Assembly: GCA_029582165.1 (NCBI GenBank)
Contig: CM055870.1
Coordinates: forward strand, 53,661,213 to 53,725,212
Length of the DNA: 64,000 bases
Reading direction: 5' to 3'
DNA from: Portulaca oleracea
Taxonomy: Eukaryota; Streptophyta; Magnoliopsida; Caryophyllales; Portulacaceae
The translations under genes were made by a program, and so were the position numbers. Below the pieces are notes generated by a model. The model saw only the letters and a list, made by a program, of their open reading frames with translations, was not told where the DNA came from and did no database searches. This document shows positions 52,546-63,495 of this stretch, in pieces; within the stretch, counting starts at the first letter, position 1; each line of letters begins with the position of its first letter.

Positions 52546-53034
52546 TTATTTCTTTATTCCATATTATTTGTCCTTTTATTGATTATCACGGTCTTCAATA
52601 TTATTTTTTGATTGTTACTCCATTTGTTCCATATTATTTGTTCTTTTGTTGACTCTCACAGTCTCCAACGTCACTTTGTAATTGATAATTTTTTTTATAA
52701 TATTTTATGAACAATTGCAATATTATACTTTTATGATAGTATTTTTTTTTGTTACGAAATTAATGGTAATAACATTATTTAACAAATTCAAAATTTTACA
52801 AAATTGGACTGCTCAATTTACGAAGATGATAAATAATATGGAACGGAGGTAGTAAGTTCTTATATAATATTTTATTAATAATTTTAATATTATACTTTTA
52901 GAATAATATTTTTCATTACGAATCCAATGTAATAATTTTATTTAACAAATCATTATATGTATTGAGAAACTTATAATTTTACGTTTGACCGCATAATTTT
53001 AGAAGAATACAAATAATATGGAATGGAGATGGTA
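52546..53034. mobile_element. Outer Stowaway with a Stowaway nested inside
   Basis: The outer copy runs from about TTTCTTTATTCCATATTATT to AATATGGAATGGAGATGGTA. It is split by 52616-52854, after which its sequence resumes (TTATATAATATTTTATTAAT). Confidence 0.7.
52616..52854. mobile_element. Inner Stowaway MITE
   Basis: TACTCCATTTGTTCCATATT at the left and AATATGGAACGGAGGTAGTA at the right, inserted in a related Stowaway. Confidence 0.8.
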
Positions 53035-53079
53035 ATCAAAATTTATTCAAAATCGGAGGTTTCTTCTTCTAGAAAGACT

Positions 53080-53320
53080 TAGAGTAGAATCAAATATTTT
53101 TTTTATTGTGCTTTTATAAAATAAAATTTTTATTTTCAAAAAAAGGCCATTTTTGTTCATCAACAGGGAATCAAAATTATTCAAAATCGGGGGATTCTTC
53201 TAGAATAAAATGGGATATTTTTATTATGCTTTTATACACTCAACTAAAAAACTTGTACTTACAATGTACTATCAAAAAAAGAAAAAAAACCTTGTATTTA
53301 CAATGAAGAATGTTAGGAGC
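53080..53320. repeat. Duplicated segment, copy 1
   Basis: Contains AAAAAAGGCCATTTTTGTT, GATTCTTCTAGAATAAAATG, CTCAACTAAAAAACTTGTAC and AAAAAAAACCTTGTATT. The same sequence in the same order occurs at 55590-55774 and resumes at 63964-64000 after the solo LTR insertion. Confidence 0.85.
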
Positions 53321-53341
53321 GAGAGTCGAATATGAAACCTT

Positions 53342-53820
53342 CTGTTAGGGATTAGATCCATATTGAACAGATTCAATATTGCAGCGGAACCGAACAAGAT
53401 AATTAATTTTGGGATGTAGGTATTGAAAAAATAAACAAAGATTAATTTAATGATGATTAAGACAAGATTTTTACGTGGAAACCCAAAGCGGGAAAAAATT
53501 AATTAGAAAGGGTATTCCAAACGGATGTATAACACAACAAAATCACGAAGAAAAGATTTCAAACGGTTATAACACAACGGGAGTAGACATATCTCAAAAG
53601 AAGGGTAATGGAATATAAGAGATATTACAATCTTATAAATAAAACTCTCAAAGTGGTATAGATAAAAGAAGATTTCACAAGGATGTCATACTGTCATAGA
53701 GACATATGAGTTGGTCACGACAAACTAGGTTGAATAATTTAGTATTTATAACAAACTAAAGTGGACGTAGAATAGTCTTCTAGTCGAAATCAACTACTTT
53801 GAGCCCAAGCAGTATCAATA
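53342..53820. mobile_element. Probable Ty1/copia LTR fragment
   Basis: Begins TGTTAGGGATTAGATCCATA and includes TGCAGCGGAAC and ACGTGGAAACCCAAAGCGGG, wording typical of some plant copia LTRs. No second border or TSD was found. Confidence 0.45.
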
Positions 53821-53826
53821 TGGAAA

Positions 53827-54187
53827 GGAAAATAGGATTTAAATAATCTGAACTTTGGGTCATAGTAGACTAAATAATTTGAAGTTTAGATTTGGTTCTA
53901 AATAATCTGAAATTTGGTCCCCTTGGATTCTAATAACACGTCACCGAGTTAAGTTGAACTTAATTCGGCGGGATGACAATAGTAAGTTGACATGGCACGG
54001 CTAGAAAGCCCAGGCACGTGCCTCGGCCACCACATCATCCGTCCGTCGAGTTAAGTTCAACTTAACTCGGTGTTGTACTACTAGAATCCAAGGGAGCCAA
54101 AATTTAGATTATTTAGAACCAAATTTAAAATTTAGATTATTTAGTTTACTATGACCCAAAGTTCAAACTATTTAAATCTAATTTCTC
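53827..54187. mobile_element. MULE-type MITE related to MULE-1, 361 bp
   Basis: Inverted arms of about 150 bp hold TAAATAATCTGAACTTTGGG, further AAATAATCTGAA-like units and CACCGAGTTAAGTTGAACTT. This is the layout of the MULE-1 TIR (three AATAATACGAACTTT units then CCGAGTTAGGG). Flanks ATATGGAAA (53818-53826) and ATATGAAAA (54188-54196) are a 9-bp duplication with one mismatch. Confidence 0.8.
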
Positions 54188-54196
54188 ATATGAAAA

Positions 54197-55589
54197 ATAA
54201 TTACTTATTTTCAAACTTAAGTTTGAATGGAATTGGAACACTGTCCAACAAAAAAGAGTTATTGTAGTGGGCCGAGTTTTAACAAGTTGTGCGTCGACAA
54301 ATGTCTACTGTTGGCTAGTGGATTACTTAAATTAAATAAAAAAAAAGAATTTTAATCAAAACAAAAAAAGAGTTATTGTAGTGGGTTGAGTTTTAAGTTT
54401 TAACAAGTTGTGTGTCGGCAAATGTCTACTGTTGGCCAGTGGATTATTTAAATCCAAAAAAATAAATTTTAATCGAATAGGTTTTTCTTTTTTTATAAAA
54501 TATGTTTATCATTAATATAATAATTTTTTAGTGATGATGGTAAGGTTGAATAATAATGTACTAGCAAATTAACAGTAGTGATATACTAAAGTTCAATTTT
54601 ACTCAACATCACTGAAAGTTAATTCATTGATGAATAATGATAAATAAGTCCAAAATTAAAAGTCTCTGTGCTAGTATCCAATGTTAAACATATTACAGAC
54701 AAATACTCCCGAGTGTAATAAAGAAAAAAAAAATTACATGATGCAAACTCAATTATGGATGTGTAATGTTTAGACCTAGTGATTCGGATTGAAAATTGTT
54801 GAATAACATCCAAATTTGTCCAGAACTGAATTTGTCTTCAAATTTGGACGACTACAACTCAATTACTAAACTCGGGTCAACCCAATTTTCAATTCGGATA
54901 TGCACTATTTTCTCACTAAAGTTTGGACCAATTGGAACCAATTTATCTAAATTGTAAAATTTAAAAAAGTAAATAGCGCAATGTGAGATTTTGAAGTAAT
55001 GATTTTGGTTTTATATTTCGGATTTTCTAAATTATAAAATCGAACATAAAAAATAATTCATACCACATTTTTTTTAGATCGAATAGTTTTTTGACAACCC
55101 TGATTTTTATTTATATTTTTGAATTCGGATAAAAAAGAGATAAAAAGAAATTCATATGACCCTTCTCATAAGATGTCTACTCAATTTGTCATCAAGCAAA
55201 ATAAAAGAAAGATTATACGGAAGACTATGACCTCATACATCAAAGTTAGGTATGGGATGCTGCTCCTTATTTCAAATAAAGGAAAGGTTTTTTGACGGGA
55301 ATAATATAAACTTTGAAATTGGCTCACAATAATACAACTATTGAGGGTTTTTTGTTTATTATTTTAGAAGCATAAAGGTGATTTTCGACTATATTTTTAA
55401 GACATTTTCAGTTGCGATTAGCAGTAAGAAAAAAGAAAAAAGCTGAAAGGTATCCAAGAAAATTGCATTTTGGTTAGGTTCCCGAGTACAATTTTTTTGG
55501 ACTACCGAAATTAAAAAAATAGTACGTTTTATTGGCATATAAAACTTGAAAGTATAGATTAATAGAATCCAACTTTACTTTCTTCTTTC
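54197..55589. other. Intergenic, AT-rich, no gene seen
   Basis: Includes a ~70-bp direct repeat (AAAGAGTTATTGTAGTGGG, TGTCTACTGTTGGC at about 54255-54330 and 54368-54445). About 55275-55400 resembles one arm of the GGTTTTTTGAC-type MITEs. No open frame has recognisable domains. Confidence 0.5.
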
Positions 55590-55774
55590 GGATAAAATCG
55601 GATATTTTTATTGTGCTTCTGTAAAATACAATTTTCTTTTTCAAAAAAAGGCCATTTTTTGTTAATCAAAAGGGAATCAAAATGATTCAAAATCGGAGGA
55701 TTCTTCTAGAATAAAATGGGATATTTTTATTGTGCTTTTATAAACTCAACTAAAAAACTTGTACTTACAATGTG
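55590..55774. repeat. Duplicated segment, copy 2 (left part)
   Basis: Matches 53100-53275. It is interrupted at 55774 by the solo LTR; the remainder (CTATAAAAAAAAAAG, ACCTTGTATT) reappears from 63969. Confidence 0.85.
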
Positions 55775-57344
55775 TGTTCATGCTGTAATATAGTGCGGGT
55801 TTTAATTGTCGTATCCACAGGGAGTTGGAGTACCGAACCTCAAAGTCACTCGAACTTTCACCTATTAGGTTGAATTTTTCATAATCTTTGGAATCAAAGA
55901 ACTATCAACTAATAAAACAAATAAAGTCTAAAAAGAACTAATCAAGAATAAAATAAAAAGAGGACCTAATCACCAAGTCTAACTTAAGCAAATTAAGTAA
56001 TCAAAATTGCCCGTGTTAGCTGACCAATGCCACTCTTTCAAGGATGTAAATGCTAGTCTAATTCTCCTAATTACTATTCACATATAATTAATCAAATCAA
56101 ACTACAAGATGACAATCTCAATGACCTAGCTAAAGATTTGAATATTCTCGTGACAAACCCCAAACTATCATCCCTACTCACACTTGGCAACTTTCATTGC
56201 TTAAACATTTATCAAATTATGTGGAGAGCATGAGAAACTCAATTAGCAAAACTAGAACTTGATTTTTATTAAACTACCTAAGCTAGTGACCTAAGGACTT
56301 GGACGGTTGGACCATTTAAAACCTAAAACCTAATGACTCAAATAATGACCCAAAACAATACTAACCCTAAACAGACCCTAATAAACCCTAACAAAAAACA
56401 ACCCTAACTCAAACAACTGATCCAAAAACTCTAACATAATCCTCAAACTTGCCCAAAAACTATTAGCAATTAACAATTACCCCAAAAAGCTAACCAAACT
56501 CTAACCCAACTAAAAACCTACTAGCCCAAATAAAAAGACTAAAAATCTGGCCCAACTTAAATAAACTAAACTTACCAAAATAAAAGAACAAATCTAACCT
56601 ACTGCTAACACTGACCGAAGGAGAAAAGAGAAAGATAGAAAATAAAGAAGAAAACAGAGGGAAGGACGAGAACAGGGATTAAAACAAAGACGGGAAAAAC
56701 AGAGTAATTACAATCAAATACCCAGAAAGTTTCACCAACAATTCGAACATTATATGAATCTCAAACAGAACAAAGCATTCAAAATCTCAAACATTCACAG
56801 AAAATCCCAAATCGATTAACAACTGAAAGAACCAAATCAAATCCCAGAACAAATTATCCAACATCAAATCCCAGAGAAAACTACTAACAGGGGTACGAAA
56901 ATTCAACCTAAATCTAATAGAAAAATAAAACCCTAATCTAAAACTAACCCTAAAGATGGAGGCCTTGGGGCGTCACTTTCCCCTCAACCAACCATGAAAC
57001 CTCAGAATAGCTCTGCACCTTCAAATCTGAGCCCTTGATTTCTCTTCCTTCTGGACGGTTTAGATGCGTTTGGACTGCTAGAGCTCGGTGGTGCCTGTGA
57101 ATTGTACTTCTTCTGTTGTTTCTTCAACCGAGCCTGTAACAAACAAGAGGAAGAGAGTGAGTGAGATGGGGATATATCGCGAGAATATGGAGATGAGAGA
57201 AAAGAGATGAGAAGAAGGGAGAGATGAAGAGATGGAGGATGGTGAGATGGTGGGTTCTATTCTTCGGTGGTGCCCAGAACAAGACAAAGAGACAGGGAGG
57301 AAGAGAGGGACGAAGAGGGTGTGAGAGGAAAATGGGGAAATTGA

Positions 57345-57490
57345 GAGTGCCGCGAATAAAATGGCACCATATTTTCCTAGAAATTCAAAAATACCATTAA
57401 ATTTTCTTTGTTGGCAAAAATGTCACTCAGTTCTCCATTTTATTATAGAAATACCCTTTTTTACCTGATGACCTGATTTAGCCGGTACAA
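57345..57490 (+). repeat. Left TIR of MULE-2
   Basis: 146 bp, inverse of 63340-63485. Likely promoter of the transposase gene. Confidence 0.92.
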
Positions 57491-57889
57491 AGAGATCAAA
57501 ATTATTTTTTGAAGTTTTCTGAATTAAATAGACTGGAAGATTGAAGTTCGTTGGCTTCTTTTCCCTCCATACTCAGCCTCTTCACTTGTTCCTTCTTCCC
57601 CACGCCATAACCCAGAAAACCTAACTGAACCCTAACCTTAAATCCTGGATATGGTGAAGTAGGCAGCGGCGGTTGAAACTGATAGTCTGGAGTTGGTCGG
57701 AACGATTCGGCGAGCAAGCGGAAGTTGCTGAACTGGGCTATCTACTGCTTTGATCAAAATGTGAGTAATCGAACAACCTAAGTATGGTGTTTGTGTGGCT
57801 GAAAGTTTAATTTTTTTTTTTGTATTCTGTGTTTTTTTGGATGAATTTTGTTTATTTTTTGTTATTTTTGATGTGTTTTCTCACAGATT

Positions 57890-60800
57890 GTGGAAATGGA
57901 TTGCAAAATTCTGTTGTATCACGGGGGTGAATTTCAAATGGTTCCACATTTGGTTTATAATGAAGGAAAGTGTTGTGAAGTAGAATGTGATCCTGATTAC
58001 ATTAGCATAGGTGACCTTAGGGAGCTAGTTGTGAAAAAGGGTTATGCACAAGAAAAAAATTCAAAACTGTTCTATGCTAAACCCGGATGTGTTATGGAAG
58101 ATACTTTGGTTGTTATTGAGGGAGACAATGACATTAGGCAACTGTCAGATTTACTACGTCATAATGAGTATGTGTGTGTTTATGTTGAGCATAGCAAAGA
58201 GACTGCTACTGATCAAATGGTTGCAATAGATAATGGCCCTGAGAATGGTGATGTGGAGGGGGGTAGTGGGGTTGATGATGTTGATTACTTTGGTGAAGGA
58301 GATTGTGATGATTTTCGATTTTGGGAATTCATTTGTGATAGTGGTTCTGATGTTGAAGATGAGGAGGCATTAGAGGCTAGAAATTTGACAATTACATTGA
58401 ACAAGGCTGTTGAAGAAGAGCGGGAGGCAATTGAAAATGATGATGCAGGGGAAGTCGAGTGTGAACTGATGGAGGGAAATTACCATGATTCAGACAATGC
58501 GGATATCCCCAACACAGATAGTGATGATGAAGATGAGAAATGTGACAATGTTGGAAGTGAAGACAAGATGAGAAGGATTCGTGACAGGAATAGAAAGAGG
58601 AAGAAGAGGATAAGGTATGGTAGATACAACCCAAGGGTGAAGGTGTTGGAGGTTGGCATGGTATTTCCTGATAAGAAAGCATGCAAGAAGGCAGTGGATG
58701 ACTATAGGATAAGTGGGGGGGTATAATTTGAGGGTGACCAAGAGTGATAAGGAGCGATTACAATTGAAATGTGTTGCGGATGGATGTCAATGGAGATTTT
58801 GGGCATCTAAAGTGAACAGGGCACTTTCTTTTGAAATCAAGACACTCGATAAGCCCCATACATGCATTCCATATAGCTTCGAAGCAGGGCAGAGGAACAT
58901 GTCCACTGCGTGGTTGGCTGAGAAATATGCTGATTTGTTCAGATTACAACCTTCATTTAGAGCAAGGCAGTTACAAACGAAAATAAAGTCAGTCTTGAAC
59001 TACAACGCAACATTGTCAATGTGTGTTAGGGCAAGGAGTATGGCTTTGACCTCGATCATTGGTGACTATAGGACAAAATTTCAGCAACTTAGGGACTACT
59101 TGTTTGAAGTGCATTCTAAGAACCCAGGGACAACAGTCCGGTTGATGACAAGCTTGAATGAAGAACACAAGCACGTGTTCAAGTTTTTGTACATATGTCC
59201 TGGTCCATTAAAACGGGGGTTCTTGGAAGGCTGTAGACAAATTGTTTCAGTGGATGCATGCTTCTTGAAAGGTCCATGGGACGGTCAAGTCTTTGTAGCT
59301 GTTGGAAGAGATGCAAATGATCAAATGTACCCTGTGGCATGGGGAGTCGGTCAAAGTGAAAGGAAAGAGATTTGGGGTTGGTTCTTGGATGAATTACAGA
59401 GGGACTTGAACATTGGGGATGGATACAAGTGGACATACATTTCAGACCAGCAGAAGGTAAAATTATTTAAAGTAATTTGTTTTTATTTTTGTATGTTTTT
59501 TATTTAATAGGTGATGACGCACATGTTGTATTTGATGTGTAAGGCCTTGAGTCTATCATTAAGGAGTCTTTTCCTAGATCAGAACATAGGATGTGTGCAA
59601 GGCATGTATATGCCAACTTGAGGAAAAATTGGAGGGGTGAGGCATTTAGAAATGTGTTTTGGAGGATTGCAAAGGCAACAAATGAGGTGCAATTGGAGAG
59701 GTATTTGAATGAGATGAAAGAACTTGATCCAGATGCCTTGGACTTTTTGAAAAAGAAGGGACTTGAGCATTTTAGTAGAGTGTTCTTTGGGACTTTCGCT
59801 CATTGTGACTCGGTCGATAATAACATGGCTGAGATATTCAATGCGTTCATCATTGAAGCTAGGTTCCAACCCATTGTAACCATGCTTAGGTCCATATACA
59901 CGCTTGTGATGAAAAGGATTGCACAAAAACAGGTTTGGGCTAACAGACATGAGGGTCCAATTGCACCAAGGATAAGGAAGAAATTGAATAAGCGAATCAA
60001 TGAAGCAAGATATTGGGAAGCTGTGAGGGCTGGTGGAGGGCTATATAGTGTCACTCATGGCAGAGATCAGTTTGTCGTAGATTTCAACAACAAAACATGC
60101 ACTTGTAGGTCTTGGGAGCTGAGTGGAATACCTTGTGGGCATGCAATATCAGTTTTTAGGGAAGAGAGACTAAAGCCTGATGACTATGTGCATGACTACT
60201 ATTCAGTAGAACACCTTAAGAAAACATATTCCCATACCTTGACACCCATCAATGGAGAAGCATTGTGGGCCAAAGCAGAAGGTGAGACAGTGTATGCTCC
60301 ATACTTCAAGCCTAAGAAGAAGACAACGTCCAAGTATTTTAGGAGGCCAGAAGCTGGTGAAAAGCAAGCAACAAGGCAAGGTAGAGTCAGCAGGCAAGGT
60401 TCAAAAATGCATTGCTCAAACTGTGGGGAGGAAGGTCACAACAGGAGAGGTTGTGATAAAGATCAATCATCTGCATCACAGTATATGGTAATATGCATAC
60501 ATGCTCCATATATGCTTTTGTTCCTGTGAATTCTGTGTTGATGTTTATTGGGAGAAGCACTTTTTTTTCAACAAGGAAGGATTCCTACAACTGGGAATCA
60601 GCAATGTGATCAAAATGCCCAAAACAAATTTCAAAGAACAACCACAGGCACAACCCCTCCTACCTCCACCTCCACCTCCACCTCCACCTCCACCTCCAAC
60701 TCAACATACCATTCAACCACCTCCATCCCTAGAAACACAACCCCCACCACCATCACCACCACCAAGTCAGCTGACACAACCCCCACCACCATCACCACCA

Positions 60801-61364
60801 CCAACTCAGCTGACACAACCCCTCCCACCATCACCACCACCAACTCAGCTGACACAACCCCCCCCCCACCATCACCACCACCAACTCTGCTGACACAACC
60901 CACTCCACCATCACCACCCCAAATACAGCCTGAGGCAACCAGACCATCGAAGTTGCAGGTATATTCCTTTTGTACTTTCATTATGAATGTGTTTTGTTGT
61001 CATTTTTTTGTTGTATCTTTAACAAAAAAGCCCCTATTTTATATTAAAGGCAATTGGTGGGAAAGGCAATGTTTGCAAGAAGAAGCCTCGAATGACAACA
61101 ACATCAAGTGGTACTAGGATCATACTACCACTGAATTGGAAGCCACCAAGTAGAAAAGAGGCTTCAAAGCAAGATTTTGGACCACATGGTGCTGCTGCTG
61201 CTGCTGCTTCAGCTGGGCATGCAACTGCAAGGGGTATCAAATTGTCTCGAAAACCAGCCCCAAAAGTGAATTTACGCACCAAATCAGCAATGTCATGGTT
61301 TACATGCTCATCCAAATCAAATGCTGACAATGTTGATGCCAATGAAGCTCCTAGCTTCAAATAG
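57890..61364 (+). pseudogene. MULE-2 mudrA-type transposase, nearly intact
   Basis: From ATG 57890 or 57896: a PB1-like N-terminus (C-K-I-L-L-Y-H-G-G-E-F), an acidic linker, and a basic R-R-I-R-D-R-N-R-K-R-K-K-R stretch. The Mutator DNA-binding region follows (V-G-M-V-F-P-D-K-K-A-C-K-K-A-V; C-V-A-D-G-C-Q-W-R-F-W-A-S), then the MULE domain with V-S-V-D-A-C-F-L-K-G and Y-I-S-D-Q-Q-K, an intron from 59457, S-E-H-R-M-C-A-R-H, N-N-M-A-E-I-F-N, SWIM C-T-C-R-S-W-E-L-S-G-I-P-C-G-H-A, and CCHC C-S-N-C-G-E-E-G-H-N-R-R-G-C. A Pro-rich exon and a last exon to TAG 61364 complete it. Breaks: a G7 run (58715-58721) where G6 would keep frame; the exon joined at GCCTTGAG after the first intron is one base out; a C10 run near 60860 shifts the Pro-rich exon. 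All catalytic and zinc residues are otherwise present. Confidence 0.88.
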
Positions 61365-62361
61365 ACATGTGGTCTCTGTCTTTGGGGTATCTAATTTTGA
61401 TATAGTCATGGTGGGGATATGACTTTTGTAAATTTTGTTATAGTGCACCATGTTTTTGTGCAGATAGGGACACGAAGATGTCATACAATCAAACAATGGA
61501 TTATTTTGTGCACATAGGGACATGTGGTCTCTGTTTTTGGGTTACTTTATTTGGCAAGCATCAAACATTGATGTACCACATACATATCCTCCAAGTCTAA
61601 TGCAGTTATTGTGTTTTTATTTCATGGTCTCTGATTTTGTGCAGCTGTCATACAATTTTGATTCAATTTTATTTCATGTCATACTATTTTGTTTTTGTTT
61701 CATGGAATTTGTTCCAGGGATATTTTTGGGCATGGTGTTTTTATTTCATGGTCCCTGTCGACCATCTTGTAACTGAGCAAGAAGGAACAGATGCATACTG
61801 ATATTTCTGGGCATGGTGTTTTCAATTTTGCCAAGGAGTCCATAGTCTTTATCATGCTACTCAATGTACTAATGCCCTGTTCTGTGCTATGTTTCTGTGC
61901 TTTGTTTCAGAGACATTGTGTCCCAATTTGATCATCAAAGGGATATTTTCTGAATCAAAAGCTACTATACAAAAACAAGGTAAAATACAATTCCAGCAAT
62001 GATAGCAATCTTCCCATATACAAAGGGATATTTTCATTCATCAAGTGCCACCATACAAAGGGAAGTCATTACATTGATCATTCAGAATCATTTACAAAAT
62101 ATTCTACCAATTCACAATCATTCCCAACACCTAAACCTTCTACCAATTCCATCAGCAAAATATGCTTCAACTGATCATTCAAAAGCAGTGATTACCATTT
62201 CACAGCCAACCCAATTCAGAATCATGAGCAAAAAATTCAACCTTAAACCATTACATTGACACCATAATCTCCCTTCTTCCAACTGATTAACATAAACTTA
62301 AACTAAAAAATATAAAAAAAAAAACTACATCAGCATTGGACGAACGAAGAACCACCAAGCC
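61365..62361. other. Spacer between the convergent genes of MULE-2
   Basis: No coding sequence. It repeats short words (GGGACATGTGGTCTCTGT, TTTCATGGTC, GGGCATGGTGTTTT, GTCATACAAT) in a loose tandem fashion over 61365-61860, then becomes C/A-rich. It should hold the 3' ends of both genes. Confidence 0.65.
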
Positions 62362-62865
62362 CTAACCAGACATCTTCCCTGCATACACACCCAACCCAAT
62401 TACCAGTATAATCCCAATTACCTGCAATATGAACTTCATTTTGCTCTTCTCTTTCTTCAGACCCTTCACCAGCACCTTCAATTCAGCACATTCAGCCTCA
62501 AGAACCTGCACCTTCTTCTGTTCTGCTTCAAGAAACTTCTGAACATACTCCTTCTCCACCATCTCCTCCAGCACCAACTCATTCAAATTGTTCACCTCAG
62601 CCTTCAATTCATTAACTTCAGCTTGTAAACCAACCACCTTGTTCTGCTCTGCTAGCATCCTTTCCACGATCGCCCTCTTCTCCACCAGTTCAGTGTTCAC
62701 CATTCTCTTCAATTGTGGGCACATTTCAGGGTCTACCCAGTCCCATAACCCACAGCCTCCTTCTGCGACTGTCCCCCTGACGCATTTAAAGAATCGCCGA
62801 AGTGGATTTGTCTCCGTTTTTGAAGTGAAACGCAAGGTCCTCAAACCACAGTTGCAAAATTCCAC
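62362..62865 (-). CDS. MULE-2 accessory protein: zf-GRF, coiled coil, C-terminal membrane anchor, 167 aa
   Basis: Intact single-exon frame. Residues 4-44 form a GRF zinc finger: C-N-C-G, then T-S-K-T-E-T-N-P-L-R-R-F-F-K-C and G-C-G-L-W-D-W-V-D-P. Residues about 48-140 are an E/K/L/V-rich coiled coil with heptad spacing. Residues about 144-163 (F-I-L-Q-V-I-G-I-I-L-V-I-G-L-G-V-Y-A-G) are a membrane segment, followed by four residues, so a tail anchor is likely. GRF fingers bind single-stranded nucleic acid in other proteins (for example APE2, TOP3A); the role here is unknown. The gene lies inside the MULE TIRs, is transcribed toward the transposase, and has a counterpart in MULE-1. Similar small proteins are common in plant annotations as stand-alone uncharacterised genes. 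Confidence 0.88.
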   Translation of the reverse strand: MEFCNCGLRTLRFTSKTETNPLRRFFKCVRGTVAEGGCGLWDWVDPEMCPQLKRMVNTELVEKRAIVERMLAEQNKVVGLQAEVNELKAEVNNLNELVLEEMVEKEYVQKFLEAEQKKVQVLEAECAELKVLVKGLKKEKSKMKFILQVIGIILVIGLGVYAGKMSG

Positions 62866-63339
62866 AAAATTTGGCTAACAGTAACAAGGTCGACAGCTAT
62901 TGAACGCCATTGATAATGAGGGATAGATTGAGAGAGTGAAGAAGAAGAGGGACGACAACTATCAACTGAAGATCCTAAACCCTAGAAATGGGAGCAAGAA
63001 GACGAACGAAGAAGACGAAAGTAAAATAGAGTGAAAATCGCGAGGAAGATGAACGAAGAAGACGAAGAAGGAGAAGAGGAAGAAACAGAATAAGAAGGAG
63101 AATACGAAGAAGAGGAAGAATAAGAAGAAGACGATGAGGAGTACAGAGGAAGTATGAGGGCAGGGTTATATTTTTGGCGGGGATGAGTGTGAAGTGACAG
63201 AGTGACACTGAGGAAGCTGCCAAATGGAGAGGAAACTTACCGGGTTAAGCAAAGTCTAAGGGCAGTAGAGGAGTAGAGTGGCAGTCAGTAGGTAATGATA
63301 ATATTTACATTGGTTTTTTTTTTTTTTTTTATTCTTTGC

Positions 63340-63485
63340 TTGTACCGGCTAAATCAGGTCATCAGGTAAAAAAGGGTATTTATGTAATAAAATGGAGAAC
63401 TGAGTGGCATTTTTGCCAATAAAGAAAATTTAATGGTATTTTTGAATTTCTGGGAAAATATGGTGGCATTTTATTCGCGGCACTC
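63340..63485 (-). repeat. Right TIR of MULE-2
   Basis: 146 bp, inverse of 57345-57490. Likely promoter of the zf-GRF gene. Confidence 0.92.
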
Positions 63486-63495
63486 GGGAAATTGA

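Larger units (their letters stand above)
57345..63485 (+). mobile_element. MULE-2: complete Mutator-like element, 6141 bp
   Basis: The 146-bp TIRs start GAGTGCCGCGAATAAAATG at 57345, with the inverse ending at 63485. The 10-bp duplication GGGAAATTGA lies at 57335-57344 and 63486-63495. The TIRs differ at about six positions, so it is probably older than MULE-1. It encodes a mudrA-type transposase (plus strand from 57890) and, convergently from the right TIR, an intact zf-GRF/coiled-coil/membrane protein (62865-62362). The TIRs share no obvious sequence with MULE-1. Confidence 0.93.

Noticed and set aside
58392..58741. Minus-strand genes opposite the MULE-2 transposase
   Set aside because: They are mirror frames of the acidic linker and give Ser/His-rich strings with no domain.
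60501..61117. Separate Pro-rich or Thr-rich genes
   Set aside because: Two overlapping frames of one C/CCA-rich exon of the MULE-2 transposase. Neither has its own start context, and the switch is at a C10 run.
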